Assembly (NCBI GenBank): GCA_027886175.1 | Contig: JAJNNQ010000075.1 | Location: 35,370,501-35,434,500 of the forward strand | Direction of reading: 5' to 3' | DNA length: 64,000 nucleotides | DNA from: Phylloscopus collybita | Lineage: Eukaryota; Chordata; Aves; Passeriformes; Phylloscopidae | Shown: piece after piece, positions 49,301-61,242 of the stretch | Position numbering within the stretch: the stretch's first letter is position 1 | How the letters are laid out: each line of letters starts with the position of its first letter | Position numbers and translations under genes: made by a program | Notes under the pieces: model-generated | What the model was told of the DNA's origin: nothing | Seen by the model: only the letters and a program-made list of their open reading frames with translations | Database searches by the model: none

Positions 49301-52112
49301 AAGAGTCAAGAAGAAATGCTTTTTGCTTAAAGCAGGCAGTAGTGTAAAGCCTACTTTGTACATGACCTTGGATTTATTATCTGATTTTCAGCAATTCTTA
49401 ATGTTCACAGGAGCTGGAGAATTTTCTTTAGGAACTTGAGTGGTCACTATTCCCACATCTTGGGCACTATATCAATCAAACCCATTTCCAAGACAGCAAC
49501 CCCATATCTCTCCCAGAGCTTGGAGCCCAGACGCCTCAGAGCGCTGAAATGATGGATCTCTTCCTGGGAAGGGATTACTGGAGCATAAACACTGTGACTG
49601 CCTCCCTAGCCGTGTACCAATCGCTGATGCTGTATCTGGAAATGGATTCAATGTATTTGATTGTTTCAGAGCATCTTATTCAAAGACAAACACAAGATTG
49701 CTCCCCCCAGTATGGGAGAAACAATATTCTGGCTGACACAACTAAACATGTTACATCTATCCTGGGTACAAATATCACAGTATTTGTCTCACTAGGAGTG
49801 GTCATGCCCTGGATCCCTGGTAGGAGTATCCTGATGAGAACCTGCCTCGGTGACCAGCCAAGTATGATACAGCATTTGAGAGCAGACATGCTTCACATGT
49901 AGTTCAGCATGCAGCACAACCTTCCTTTTAATCACGCAGAAATCTAAATTCACAGCCACTGTGAACATTAAAGGGAGGTGAAAATCCATCATTAACCCAT
50001 GCACTGGCTTTCTCCTGGCTATACTGATGAAGGATAAATACAGCAACTAATAATTGTCTAATGTTTTATTTTAATTAGAGTAAAAGTAAACTGCAATGAG
50101 CACACAACACAGGGAATTAACAGAAAATTAAATAAGTTCTATGTGTAAACCTGTAAAAAAACTCTGAGGCAATTTGAATTCTTCATCAGGCTGGGGACTG
50201 TACACATATTTCCTTCTTGATTTATTTTATTGAGTGCTCATGTTTCATTCCTGAGCAGGCCTGCTTGTATTGATTCGATCTCATGTTCAGTGAAGTGTGT
50301 GTGTGCAAATGTTTAATGGGAGCGAAGACCTGAAAGATAAAATGGTCTTTTTTTGGCCAGACCACACACCCTTGGAGATTTGCCTGGCCCAAAGAGGATG
50401 TTATTGCACAAATGGCACAACCTCTTTTTGAAGCCTAGAGGGGAACTCATGAAACAACATTTGTGCATTGCAGCTGAGAAAAACTCTAATTTGTACTGCT
50501 TATCTCTGATCCATGCACAACAGATCTGAGAGGAGGATTTTGCCCTTAATTTGTTCCCTGGTGTCTGCACATTTTGAGTGTGTTAGATCAATGAACGATG
50601 CTACATTCCATATGTGCCACAACAAGCAGACCAAGCTAGGTACACTGAAGATGAAGAGGCAGCACCAACTTTGAACATCCTGTTTGTAAAACAACTTTAA
50701 ACGTTAGTCAGATGAGTTTGCAAAATGAATTAATTAGCAATAAAGACCAAAGGCACACTCTGTCTGAATAAACAACATAGATTTAGATCTTAGTTAAAAC
50801 TTGGTGAATGTCAACTAATAAGGAGGTCTGTAGAGTCTGTCAGGCTTTGCAAATCCTGCTTTTCTGAAAGGAAAAGTTTACTGCTCACAAGAAAAATGCC
50901 TATATAAGGTTTGAGTCTGTGTGGTGGAATGAGACCTGCAGCTCAAAGATTCAGCGCCTTTAGCTTTCTGTGAGAAAGATCTTTTTATAGCTTTTTTTTT
51001 ATTTAGCTAGGGTTTTCTCCTGGGAGGGCAGGAGGGTGTTAGCTCAAGAATTCACTTGATAGATTTCAGATCAGCAGCTAATCTGTCACTTCAAGAGGTG
51101 ACAATGACAGGAGGGAAAGACTTCCTAATTTATTCATAAAATACTTTATCTGTCGATTCCATTTATTTAGTTCATTCTTCATAGGTAAAAGTATTGAAAA
51201 AAGGAAATTAATCCTGACCTTGGAGGTGAGAAACAGAATGCTGATAACTCCAGCTCTGGGGGCACAAGTAGGCCAGGACTTTTCTCACCCGAGAGTGTAA
51301 AAAACATGATAGACTGATATTATCTCATGCATTTTACCCCTTGAATTCTTGTTGATACCACAATACCACAGAGGCTTTACTGACTTATTAACAACACTTA
51401 CTGGAAGCTCATATTCAGTGTAGCGAGTCACAGCCTTGTTTGTTATTTTGGCATAACACAAAAATGCCTGTGGTACATTTTGCCTGCCATTGTGCACTTG
51501 CTGCCAATGAAAAGATTACACCATGTCAGAAAGGCCAGAATTTTCTGGAGGAATTCTTTATGAAGTGGAAGAATTCATATATATTTTTCAGTGAGCTGCA
51601 GCTTATTTTTGAGTTCATCACAGTCTGGAAAGAATTATTGTGTGATTTGCTGGGCAAAGAGTCTGAGCAGCAAGAATTCATTGGCCAAACCCCAATATAA
51701 TTTTCTTTCTTGATAAGTGTTGAAAAAGCACTTAGACTTTAATTTCGCTAGGACTCTCATGTCCTTAAACCTTGGGTGATGCAGCACAGTGTTCATGGAG
51801 GTCACTATGATGCTGTGCAATTACGTTTTGATTTCACAATGGTAATATGGAAGAGGTTTTGGTTGCTAAAAGTTAATTCTTCGTAACAGAATAGAGTCTA
51901 TTTATTTAGCCACTTTAAGAGTTACTATAACTTTTCTTTTAATTGAAGGCTTTTTCATCGCCAACCACAGATGCAATCCGTATTAGGCATTGCAGGAGCA
52001 CTAAGTCTATGCAAAATGAGGTATGAAGATTCATACCTCTGACTGTCTCTCAGCAAATGGAGTGAGTTTGATCAGGAGCTGAACATCTTATTTACTGATA
52101 TAAACTATCTTT
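46396..52112. other. Gene-free; GC-richer to 47.3 kb, then AT-rich
   Basis: 46690-47250 is GC-richer, with a long pyrimidine-rich top strand at about 47035-47180 and a 159-codon frame (46758-47237) that resembles no protein. 47400-47700 is AT-rich with several TAATT/ATTA cores and could be a conserved element. 50540-50770 is similar. Nothing else was recognised. Confidence 0.55.
47330..47350 (+). repeat. G-run, G5-T-G15
   Basis: Twenty G are interrupted by one T. The tract satisfies quadruplex rules on the top strand and is likely to be length-variable or error-prone in assembly. Confidence 0.9.
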
Positions 52113-52273
52113 TGAGGTGGTATTTGGTCCATCCCTGGAAAAATTCAAGGTCAGGTTGGATGGGTCACTGAGCAACCTAGCTGAAGATGTCCCTGCCTAT
52201 TGCAGGAGGAAGTGGAGGAGATATTCCTTTAAAGTCCCTTCTGAATGAAGCTCTGTGATGCTATGAGTCTGTG
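52113..52273 (+). mobile_element. CR1 LINE 3' end fragment
   Basis: The copy shows CCATCCCTGGAAAAATTCAA, GGTCAGGTTGGATGGG, CACTGAGCAACCTAG, GATGTCCCTGCCTATTGCAG, CTTTAAAGTCCCTTCTGAA and a decayed CR1 terminal repeat (CTGTGATGCTATGAGTCTGTG). It is about 160 bp, 5'-truncated and moderately diverged. Confidence 0.88.
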
Positions 52274-52741
52274 CTTCACTTAGTATGGTCTTTAGAGACA
52301 TTTCCAGCCTTTCTCTGCCAGATGTCAATCGTCAAAATTCAGATGGTTTGCAGTGATGAAGCATATATATTTTGGATCACATGTAGTTTTTTTACAGCTA
52401 CTCCAAAACTTATTAAAGAGGAAATCTTCAGAAAATTGTCTCTAAAGAGGCCGTTAGGTATGCTTTTCAAAGGCATGCAATTTTCCCAACTCTGAGTTTG
52501 TCTTTCTGGGGCTTTTTAGGAGATCTGTAGAAAGTGCATCTTGACATGACAAGTGCTTTCTTGTCAGGTGTCACTTTACATCAAAGCATGGATACGTTAA
52601 TATTTCTCAAAATATGGGAAAAAAATGCATAACAATATCCCTTTCCTTAATTACAGTTTTGGAATGGCAAATAGGTTTTTAACTAATGTATTTAAAAAAA
52701 AAAAAAAAGATTGCAGCTTGTATTTCTTGTGGAAAACATAG

Positions 52742-52762
52742 GCTGTTTTTTTAAAAAACAGC
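52742..52762. repeat. Near-perfect palindrome, 10-bp arms
   Basis: GCTGTTTTTT (52742-52751) and AAAAAACAGC (52753-52762) are reverse complements around a single T. The arms are AT-rich, so chance origin is plausible. Confidence 0.8.
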
Positions 52763-53556
52763 AAAAGATCATTGCACCAGCAAACAGAGAGCTACTGTGA
52801 AAAGCAAGGCATGTCACCATGTGAATTTCAGACATATTCTTCAATTGCTGAGATTTTTGTGTATAAAACATCTCTCTTGAGACATACAGGAATGGAAAGC
52901 AACAGTATTTTATAGAGCTGGTACTGCTCAGCAGCATTGGGCACCAAGAGTTTTCTGCGAAAACTTTACAGTTTTGTTGTCTGGCTTTCAGTTTTCCTCC
53001 TTCAGAAGAGCAGGACAGAGAGAACACTGCACAAGTTAGAGTCATCCCAGTACCTACGTGGGATGTAGCTGAAGGACAGAGCAGGACCTTTGAGCTGAGA
53101 GCTGTTCCCTGATCACACAGTTTAGACAGGAAAAGAAAGTCTTACGTATTTGTCTCCATAATTATTAGGTGTGAAACTGAAATATCTGAAATTGCTAAAT
53201 GGTCTCCAGCTCAAATATTTGTCAGGCCCAGCACTCTGTATTATATAAAACACATGGGAGCAAATGCACTCAATACTGCTAATATGATTTATGTTCAGCA
53301 AGTTCAGTACACAGTGACAACCAAGATAATGCAGGAAGATGATATTTATATCAAGGTTTTTTTTAAAAAATCAGTTTTAAAGAGGATACAAAGAAATGTG
53401 TATTTAAATGTAAGTCATGACTTAGTTATTGATTTATCTACTTGGTTATGCATGAGTATGTCATGAGGAGATGTCAGACCAGAACATCAGTGAAAGTGTC
53501 ATTCTTTGAACTAAGCTAATGGCTGCAGTGACTGTGAATATATAATGTGTGGGTTC

Positions 53557-53574
53557 ATATATATATATATATAT
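53557..53574. repeat. (AT)n microsatellite
   Basis: About nine AT dinucleotides. Confidence 0.9.
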
Positions 53575-53613
53575 AAACACTGACATGTCCATCCATGAAT
53601 ATATGAACAGAGA

Positions 53614-53671
53614 TGTAAATATGTAAATATGCATGTAAATATGTTGTCAAATGTAGGTACATGTATTTACA
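53614..53671. promoter_or_regulatory. Cluster of forkhead-like TGTAAATA motifs
   Basis: TGTAAATATG occurs at 53614, 53622 and 53634 on the top strand, and the reverse complement of TGTAAATAC at 53663-53671, so there are four motifs in 58 bp. TGTAAATA is a known variant of the FOX-family core. The spacing also fits a simple tandem expansion, so regulatory use is only a possibility. Confidence 0.3.
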
Positions 53672-56430
53672 AATGCATACATGGAAAGCTAATGAAAGAG
53701 AAGCAAAGCAGCTGAAATTACTTCTACATCTCCTTTCACAGGTCTACAAGTGTCAAAAAGGGCTACCAAGCACTGGCCTCATTGCAAAAGCTGCTCCACA
53801 AGTGGCCAGAGCTCTAAATGTCCTTGTGTCACTAGAAACCAGAATTTTGGAGAAACTTTCTGAGACATGCAGGAATCTAGTTTCCATTAATCTGTGAGAC
53901 ATTTGAGCAGGTAATGACCATTAATGTTAATGCAAATTATGCATGTAGGGCCCTGTGAGACTCCATGGAGAGCTGTACCATAAAGGCAATGTATTTGCAG
54001 GTGTAAGGATCACATCTTCATTTAACTAAATAATCAGATTCATAAAATGGGGCATCATAACTCTTCTGCATGGGAAAATTATTGTTAGCATTCTAAAAAT
54101 GGGGCAAAACTCAGCAAACGTCTGGAGACAGAAGGGAGAAATTCTGGGTATAGAGAATGGATTTTTGCAGTGGCAAAGTCACATTTGAGTTATTTTTTCA
54201 TTGATTTTATCCTCTGGCTTCTTCAAAACAAATGGTTGAGAGTTCCAGTTATACCCCCTTTCTTCTACATCTCCTCTTTGCAAAGCGTATTACAGTAGAG
54301 AGCTCTTCCAGCTGAGCAATTTGCAACTTCCCTTCCATTTGGGACACCAGGTAGAGCTGGTTATGATTTATCTATCTTTAAGCTCTTCAGGAGCACTTTG
54401 CATTGTATCTTGCTGAGATGGAGCTCACTGTCCTGCAGCAGCCCTCACAGTGCTGTTCTTTGCATGGGTACCTGGAAAGGTGCTGATATCACATCAGTAT
54501 TTTGGCTACTGCTGAGCAGTTGGCACAGCATCAGCACTGTTTGTTCAGCCTTCTGCACCCACCAGCAGGTTGGGGTTGGGCAAGATCCTGGGTGGGGACA
54601 CAGCTAGGCCAGCTGACCCAAATTAACCAAAGGGATAGTCCATGCTCTATGACATCAACTCAAACATAACAGCTAAAGGGAAAGGAGGAGAAAGGGGTGC
54701 ATTTGTTTTTTACAGTTTGCCTTCTGGAGGAACTGCCAGGTGTGCTGAAGCCCTCCCTTGGGAAGTGACCAGACATCACATGCTGATGGGAAGTAGAGAA
54801 TAAAATTAGTAGTTTTTCTCTTTACCTGTGCAAACTTCAGCTTTTGTTTTAGGAAACTGCCCTACCTCAACTTATAAGCAGTTTTCATCGTATTTTCTCT
54901 CCTCTGTTTGACTGGGAAAGGGGAGAGATGGAGTGGCTTGGTGGCTACCTGTTGTCTAGCCATGGTCAGCCCACCACACATAAATAGCACACAGACCTAG
55001 TCACAGATCTCTCTAGATTACTGCCAGTGTTTGCCAGAGTGAAGGAAAAAATCATCGCTTGTGCTTTCTCAGGTTTTTTTCTTAGACATTCCTTTTCCTC
55101 TTGGGTGACTGGAGCTGTGTGATGGCCTGAGAAAACAGGAGCACAGTTCAGAAAATAAAAGCAAGGAATAAATAGTATAATTTGTAATTTCAGATTTACT
55201 AAAAAATGTAAGGAAAAAGAAGTGTCAAAGGCCCTACAGGCCTTTGGCCCTAAGACAGAGAAGAAAGTTTCTGGGAGCGTGGAGAACACTCAGGCTACAT
55301 ACAGAAAATGGGTGAGCTTCAGAAAGCAACACAGATCCAAAATCAGGGTAATTTCTAGTTACTGAGAGGTACATTAGATATCCCACTTTGCTTTCTTAAA
55401 TTCTTGTTGCTGCTTGCAAACAGAAACTTAATTTATAAAAAGACTGGTTAACTCAAGTCACATTTTGAGTCATAGAGTAATTTTACTATTTTTTTTTTTT
55501 ACTGTGTTATCTTAAGAGTTGATTGCTTTATGCTGGCTGAAGAGTGTTGCTCTTGGATCACCTTGGAAATACACTACTAACTGTACCTTGCTGAAAAAAT
55601 GCAAAACACTCGCCATAATATGGAAGTGGGCCTAAGAAACTGAATGATAAATTCTAGAATGAGAGATACAAGTGAGGCAGGTGATTTGGTTAAACACAGA
55701 AATAATGCATCATGCTGGATTTTCATTTTCCTTGTTTGGGAACTGCATGATTGTGCCAAAAATAATTTTTATTTTTAAATTAGATGAAAAAAACCCCATT
55801 CAATTCTGCTTTCAAAATAAGAGTGTTTTACCGGTTGTATTTATATTCATTGAATTCCAGGGTTACATTTCAGAAACAGTAGGGTACTCACTTTGATGCT
55901 GAGATTAGAAAAGTGTCCACTCTTATTTTTTCCAGCACTGAATTGAACATAGAATGTTTTCTGAAGATTCAGTTGGGCTTTTTCGGCCAAATTTACTTAA
56001 GCATGCCTGTTCATTGTGGAGCTGAGGAAATGAGGAGAGGATGAAGACTGCTGAGGATTGTTTTCTTCTGTGTCTGCAAAGAATTTTTTATCATTTTCCT
56101 TTGAAGTCTCTGAAAGCTATCTGGTGTTTGTATTAACCTTTTATATGAAAAGAGAAACTGATTTGTCTTTCTAGGGACCATTTTAAACATCAGAGAATGT
56201 GAAGAGCAGGAATGAAATCCACCTGATTAAACAAAGCCCAGCACAACAAATGCAGCCATTGGAAGGGTTTGTTTTAAATTCTGACTTCACTCTTGCAATA
56301 GTGCTATCCAAATTCACCTCCTAAATAAATGAACACTGCAGCTCCCACTCCAGTGAGAGAAATTAGAAATTTCTCTATGCGTGCCTTGAGGTTCCTTTTG
56401 ACTTAGCTGGATTTCAGAGCAGCATCCGTG

Positions 56431-56434
<4 letters not shown>

Positions 56435-56462
<28 letters not shown>
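56435..56462. repeat. Poly(A), 28 bases
   Basis: Twenty-eight A with no polyadenylation signal or recognisable transcript sequence upstream. It is treated as a homopolymer tract rather than a retrocopy tail. Confidence 0.9.
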
Positions 56463-59400
56463 GTGCAGAAAATACAGGTATGGCATCTTTCATGATGACT
56501 AGTTAGGATCAGAAGGAATTTCACTACCTGTTAATAGGTTTTATGAAACTGCAGCAAGTTCTTCTGCGTCTGTTTCTCTGGTTGATCCTGTAGGGGAACG
56601 CAATGCTCAGGTTGGTTTTGCTTTCAGTGAAAGTTAATCCCTCTTTTATTTCAGCCTAAACACAGGGCACCCCAACAACTTTATTTTAGAATCTGTTAGA
56701 TTTGTTTGGTCCTAAAAAACAGGGGAAAGATAATTGAGTGTATGGGATTTGGTCTTTGTAACTCAAATGTCACAGAAAGTCATAAAAGTCCCGACCTTCT
56801 GCGCTTGATTTCCTGATGATATATGACACATATGTCTGCCTAATTTAGTGCTTATTAAATGAATAATGTTAATGGTTAAGGAGTATGAAGCCTTAATTAG
56901 ATTTTGCAAGCAGCTAACTACTGTAGCAAAAAGAGCTCTTTATTCTGTATTTACCGCAAACATACCAGAATGTCACCAATATAATCTGAGAAGACTAAAG
57001 CCAATACAGAAGCTGCAACCTTTATTAAAAACTAATGGGTTATGTGTCATTTTTAAAAATTGAATTCGATGTTATTCACAGGTGGAGATTTATTTTTTAT
57101 TGAGTCTTGAAAATGGATAATTATGGGAGACTTTAGATGTAAAAGACCCAACTAAGAGGGAGGCTCAGCAGTTTATTTAGAAACACGTCCAATTTGAGCT
57201 TCTCTACATTTTTGCGTTAGTTTATCTATCTACTTCAGAGTTAGAGTTGTTGGAATGATGCAAGAAATACACTTGCAATTCAGTCACAAATGACTGACCA
57301 CAGATTTACTGTTACTCTTACCATCATAACAGAAGATATTTACAAATATTTGTTACCCAATATTCACGGTATTCAAAACATGACCTGTGATTGTTTATAT
57401 TGTCCAAATTTGTGCCTGGAATGCGTTGTTCATTACTCACTGTTCATTTGTTAGTCATAACTCATTATCTTTTGTTAAAGTTTCAGTCTTTAGACTTGAA
57501 ACTTGATTAGATTTCTTCTAATCAAGAAGAAGAAAATATACTGCATGGCCAACAACATCCCACAAATAATGATTAATCAAAATGAGCAGTTCTTGAACAG
57601 CAGAGTAACTAAAAATCATTCAACTAAATCAGTTATCAAAGACATAAAATACTCATGTATTGACACCAATCAAGAGGGGTTTGCAAATGAGTCATGGATC
57701 AAAAGCCAATTTAATTTGGGTGTCCTAATAGCAGTAGTGAATGAGTGTTTTGACATAAAATACTAAATTTAAGTGTCATAATTTCCTTTCTTTAAATATT
57801 ACTTCTTCATGCCTTATCAGAATGAATTGGGCAATTTAAAGTTGGCTGTAGAATTCCAAATGTCTTTTGTGGGATAAGGATTAGCACCTCTGTGTTTTAT
57901 GAAAACCACTTGCTAGTTAATGCTTCCTTGGCTTGTTTTCTCTGTAAGAAGCTGTAACTTCTTGTTTCCATGGTCTCGTCTTGGGTCTCACTCACTATTT
58001 GGCATTTTCTTACATTATTTTAGCAAAAACTCAGTTTTGTTGATTGAATGATGACATTTCTGGGGCTGAGAATGTGACCCCATATCATAGTTCTAATTAC
58101 ACATTTAAATTTACCATCTTTTGTATTAATTCAAACTAAAGAATAATTTTTCCATCCTTTAACTGTATTTCAGCGCTCTATGCATCATTATTTTGAAAGA
58201 CCAGAATTCCCTGCATTAAGGTAGCTCCATTATACAAGGCATTAGTACGTTTATGGATTATCTATTCCAAATCAGGCTCCAGTAAGTCATGGCCAAATTA
58301 TATACTGCATCTGAAAAGAAAGTGGTTAAATTTAAAGATGTCCTGAAAAGACTGAGCAAAATATAAAGACATAGGATTTACCTTTGAGCTCTCCAAACTC
58401 TCTGAATTATGTGATTTTTGGAGCCCCAGTTTGAATTAGATGCAATTCCATTAAATAAAAATGACAGTGGAGGATATGGTTTCAACCAGTTATATTTAAT
58501 AATTTTCATGAAAATGATTTTCATGATCATGATGCATTGTGTAGTTCCTTTTCTAGAACAGCTACATTGAGATGTTCTGAGATTCCTCTTCCAACTGATA
58601 AATCCAGAGATGACAGTTTGCATGAGCCAGGAGGTCTAGTTAACTCAGAATTGTCGAAATGAGAAATGCCAAGAGCTTTTAGCATTGCCTAAACAGATAT
58701 TGCCATTATTTACCCAGAAAGAGAATTCTCATTTTTTGGTCACATCTGGAGATCTGTAGGTATGAGAGGCCATAAACATAATCAAATTTAGGGCCATAGG
58801 AGGAGAACACCTGCTGTTCTCATTGCATGATGTCTACTAATATCCTGGTGAAAAGCCTTTGGCTTTACATGTGAATATACAGCATTATTGTCATACATAA
58901 TGTGAACACTTGATAATTTATTAAACATATTTTTCAGAAAAATACTATTTTAAAGTAGCTTTTTGAACAGCAAAGAACAAACTAAGAGCAGAATTTTTTT
59001 TCCAGCTATAAACCACATATACCGCTTGCTGTGTTGCATTTACAATGTAGTAAGTGTTTTTAAAGGAAAAACAAGGACAATAATACTAAGTGAAGGCTTG
59101 CTAATGATAAACAATTCACCTGTTACCTAAATCTGAAGGAACAAAAAAACCCTTAGCATGGATGTACACTTTTCAGACCCAGTGAGAATAATTGGTCTAA
59201 TGAACAGCTCTTTTCCATAGGGCTGCAAAAGATGTTGGTTCTGCAGTGTAATTCTCCTCAATTTTTCCCCCTCTCTGAGCTCTACTGCCATCATACAGAG
59301 CTATTTGTTGGAGAAATTGCCAATTTTTCCCATTAAAGGAAACTGCTTATCGTTCTAGCTTTCCTAATTTCATGTAGCAGATGATACCATGCATTTAAGA

Positions 59401-61205
59401 GAGCTCAGAGTGACCTTTCATGCATGATTTTGATGCTTTTTATTGAGAAATGCTTCATACACATACATCCTTTAAAGCAGAACAAATGTTCATATATATA
59501 CAAGAAAAAACTCTTAGAAGCTACAACGTGTTGATGGTTTTCATTCTTTAATTCCTATGGCAATAGGTTTTGAAGATTATCTACAAATGTCCTACTTCTG
59601 ATATTTTGCATGTCTTTTGTTTTGCTAAGTGTTTTCATCCATGTTTTCACATGAAAATAGTGTAACAAGACTGGAAAAAACCCGTGAAATAGGATGAATT
59701 TTTTAACATAATATTAATAGTTTCTACTAGTTAATTGTTTAACAATGGAGAGGTGAATACAAAGAACAAGAGAGGAAATGAAAGTACACAGTTTGTGATG
59801 AGAAAATCCATGACCATTGGCTTGCAGAGGAAATAAATAGCTAAACGTCATTCATGGGAACACTTGCTAATTATATGCTAAAACGTAAATTGTAAGGATG
59901 TATAAGAACTCTGTTTCAATTGTCTAGCCTCATATTTATGCTCCAAGCAAAATCTGAAATGCTATGACTACATATGGCCTAACTATGCCTGAAGGGATAA
60001 ACTCAGATGTTTACAATAAGATTTTTCCCAATAAATAGTGGTACAATCTGGTGATTTCAGAGCTTTTGCTGGCTAATTCCAGATAAAAGAGAAACTCCTT
60101 TTTATCCAGGGAAATTATATTATTTATACACTATGTCATTGCAATCAAGCCACAGAAGTCTACAAAGTCCTATTTAATATAAGTAGTTCTATATGGTCCT
60201 TAGTGCCATTCCTAGGGTATTTATTTCTCTGTACTTTCTATTCACAAGTGAAGAGATCTCAGCTACTGAAGAGATTCTCATTGCTGTTGCAATGAGTTTG
60301 TTCTTTCTCTGCTTTATCTTGTATGTTAGTGACAATACTGGAGTTTACTGCACTGAAGCATGGGTAGCTGTACCTCCAGAGCAGCAGAAGGATGCCATAG
60401 GTGATTGTCTTCTTTGCTGCATAAACTGTAAATATTTGTTTATGCCAGCTATGCCACATAGTATAAGCCAGTGCCTTCAGTACCTGGGCATGTTCCAAAA
60501 GGCAAAGGAAGTCTCCTGCTTGACCTGTTCTGCATTTTTCCATGTTTCCCTAAAATTAAAAATAAGGCAAATCACTCTGATTGCATCCAAATTTTAAGGG
60601 TCTTAGCAAGAGAACACACGCAAATTAGCTGCAAAAGCATGCCTGGAGTACGACAGTCTTTTCTCCATACAAACATGAACAGCTTCCATTTACAAGTGAA
60701 GAAATCCCTCATTTGTGCAGTAAAGGAAGACTGGCTTGAGGTCTGCTGTCAGTTCTAAAGCATACATTAAAGATTTGTCACTGTGGGATCTAACTGTGAT
60801 CTCTATAGAGATTTGCAGAAACTTGCATTGGTGTGACTCTGCAGAAGCCCCTGTGAATCTGAAGAAGTGTTAATAAAACAGAATGGAACAAGGAATATGC
60901 TTTGGTGTTAAGATTTCCAAACATTGGTAATAAGTGATAAGCCATCATTTATGGCTCAGAATTGGAGCCAGAATCTTTTCCATTTGAATGTGACTTGTGA
61001 CTTTATCCATTTGGAAGTGACTTGCCTGCCAATGTACATGCACATACAGACATAAAAGACTTTCAATGCTATTACCCCAGTGCAAGCTTTGCATCTAGGA
61101 TAGAACTGAGTTCACAAAAATGTATCCAGAAGCATCTATACCTATAACTCATATGGATATTGACAGCAGTAGCAAAATTATGTTTTCTCAGTTTAGAAAT
61201 TAGGA

Positions 61206-61208
<3 letters not shown>

Positions 61209-61237
<29 letters not shown>
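61209..61237. repeat. (AT)n microsatellite, 14.5 units
   Basis: A perfect AT dinucleotide repeat of 29 bases. It is fully self-complementary and can extrude as a cruciform. Confidence 0.95.

Positions 61238-61242
<5 letters not shown>

Noticed and set aside
56340..56462. Processed pseudogene ending in poly(A)
   Set aside because: No AATAAA, no recognisable transcript and no target-site duplication seen; such retrocopies are rare in birds.
58502..58515. 14-bp perfect palindrome ATTTTCATGAAAAT
   Set aside because: About four palindromes of this length are expected by chance in 64 kb.
60193..60597. 134-codon frame with a hydrophobic N-terminal part and many Cys
   Set aside because: No family recognised, an antisense frame overlaps it, and there is no sign of exon boundaries.
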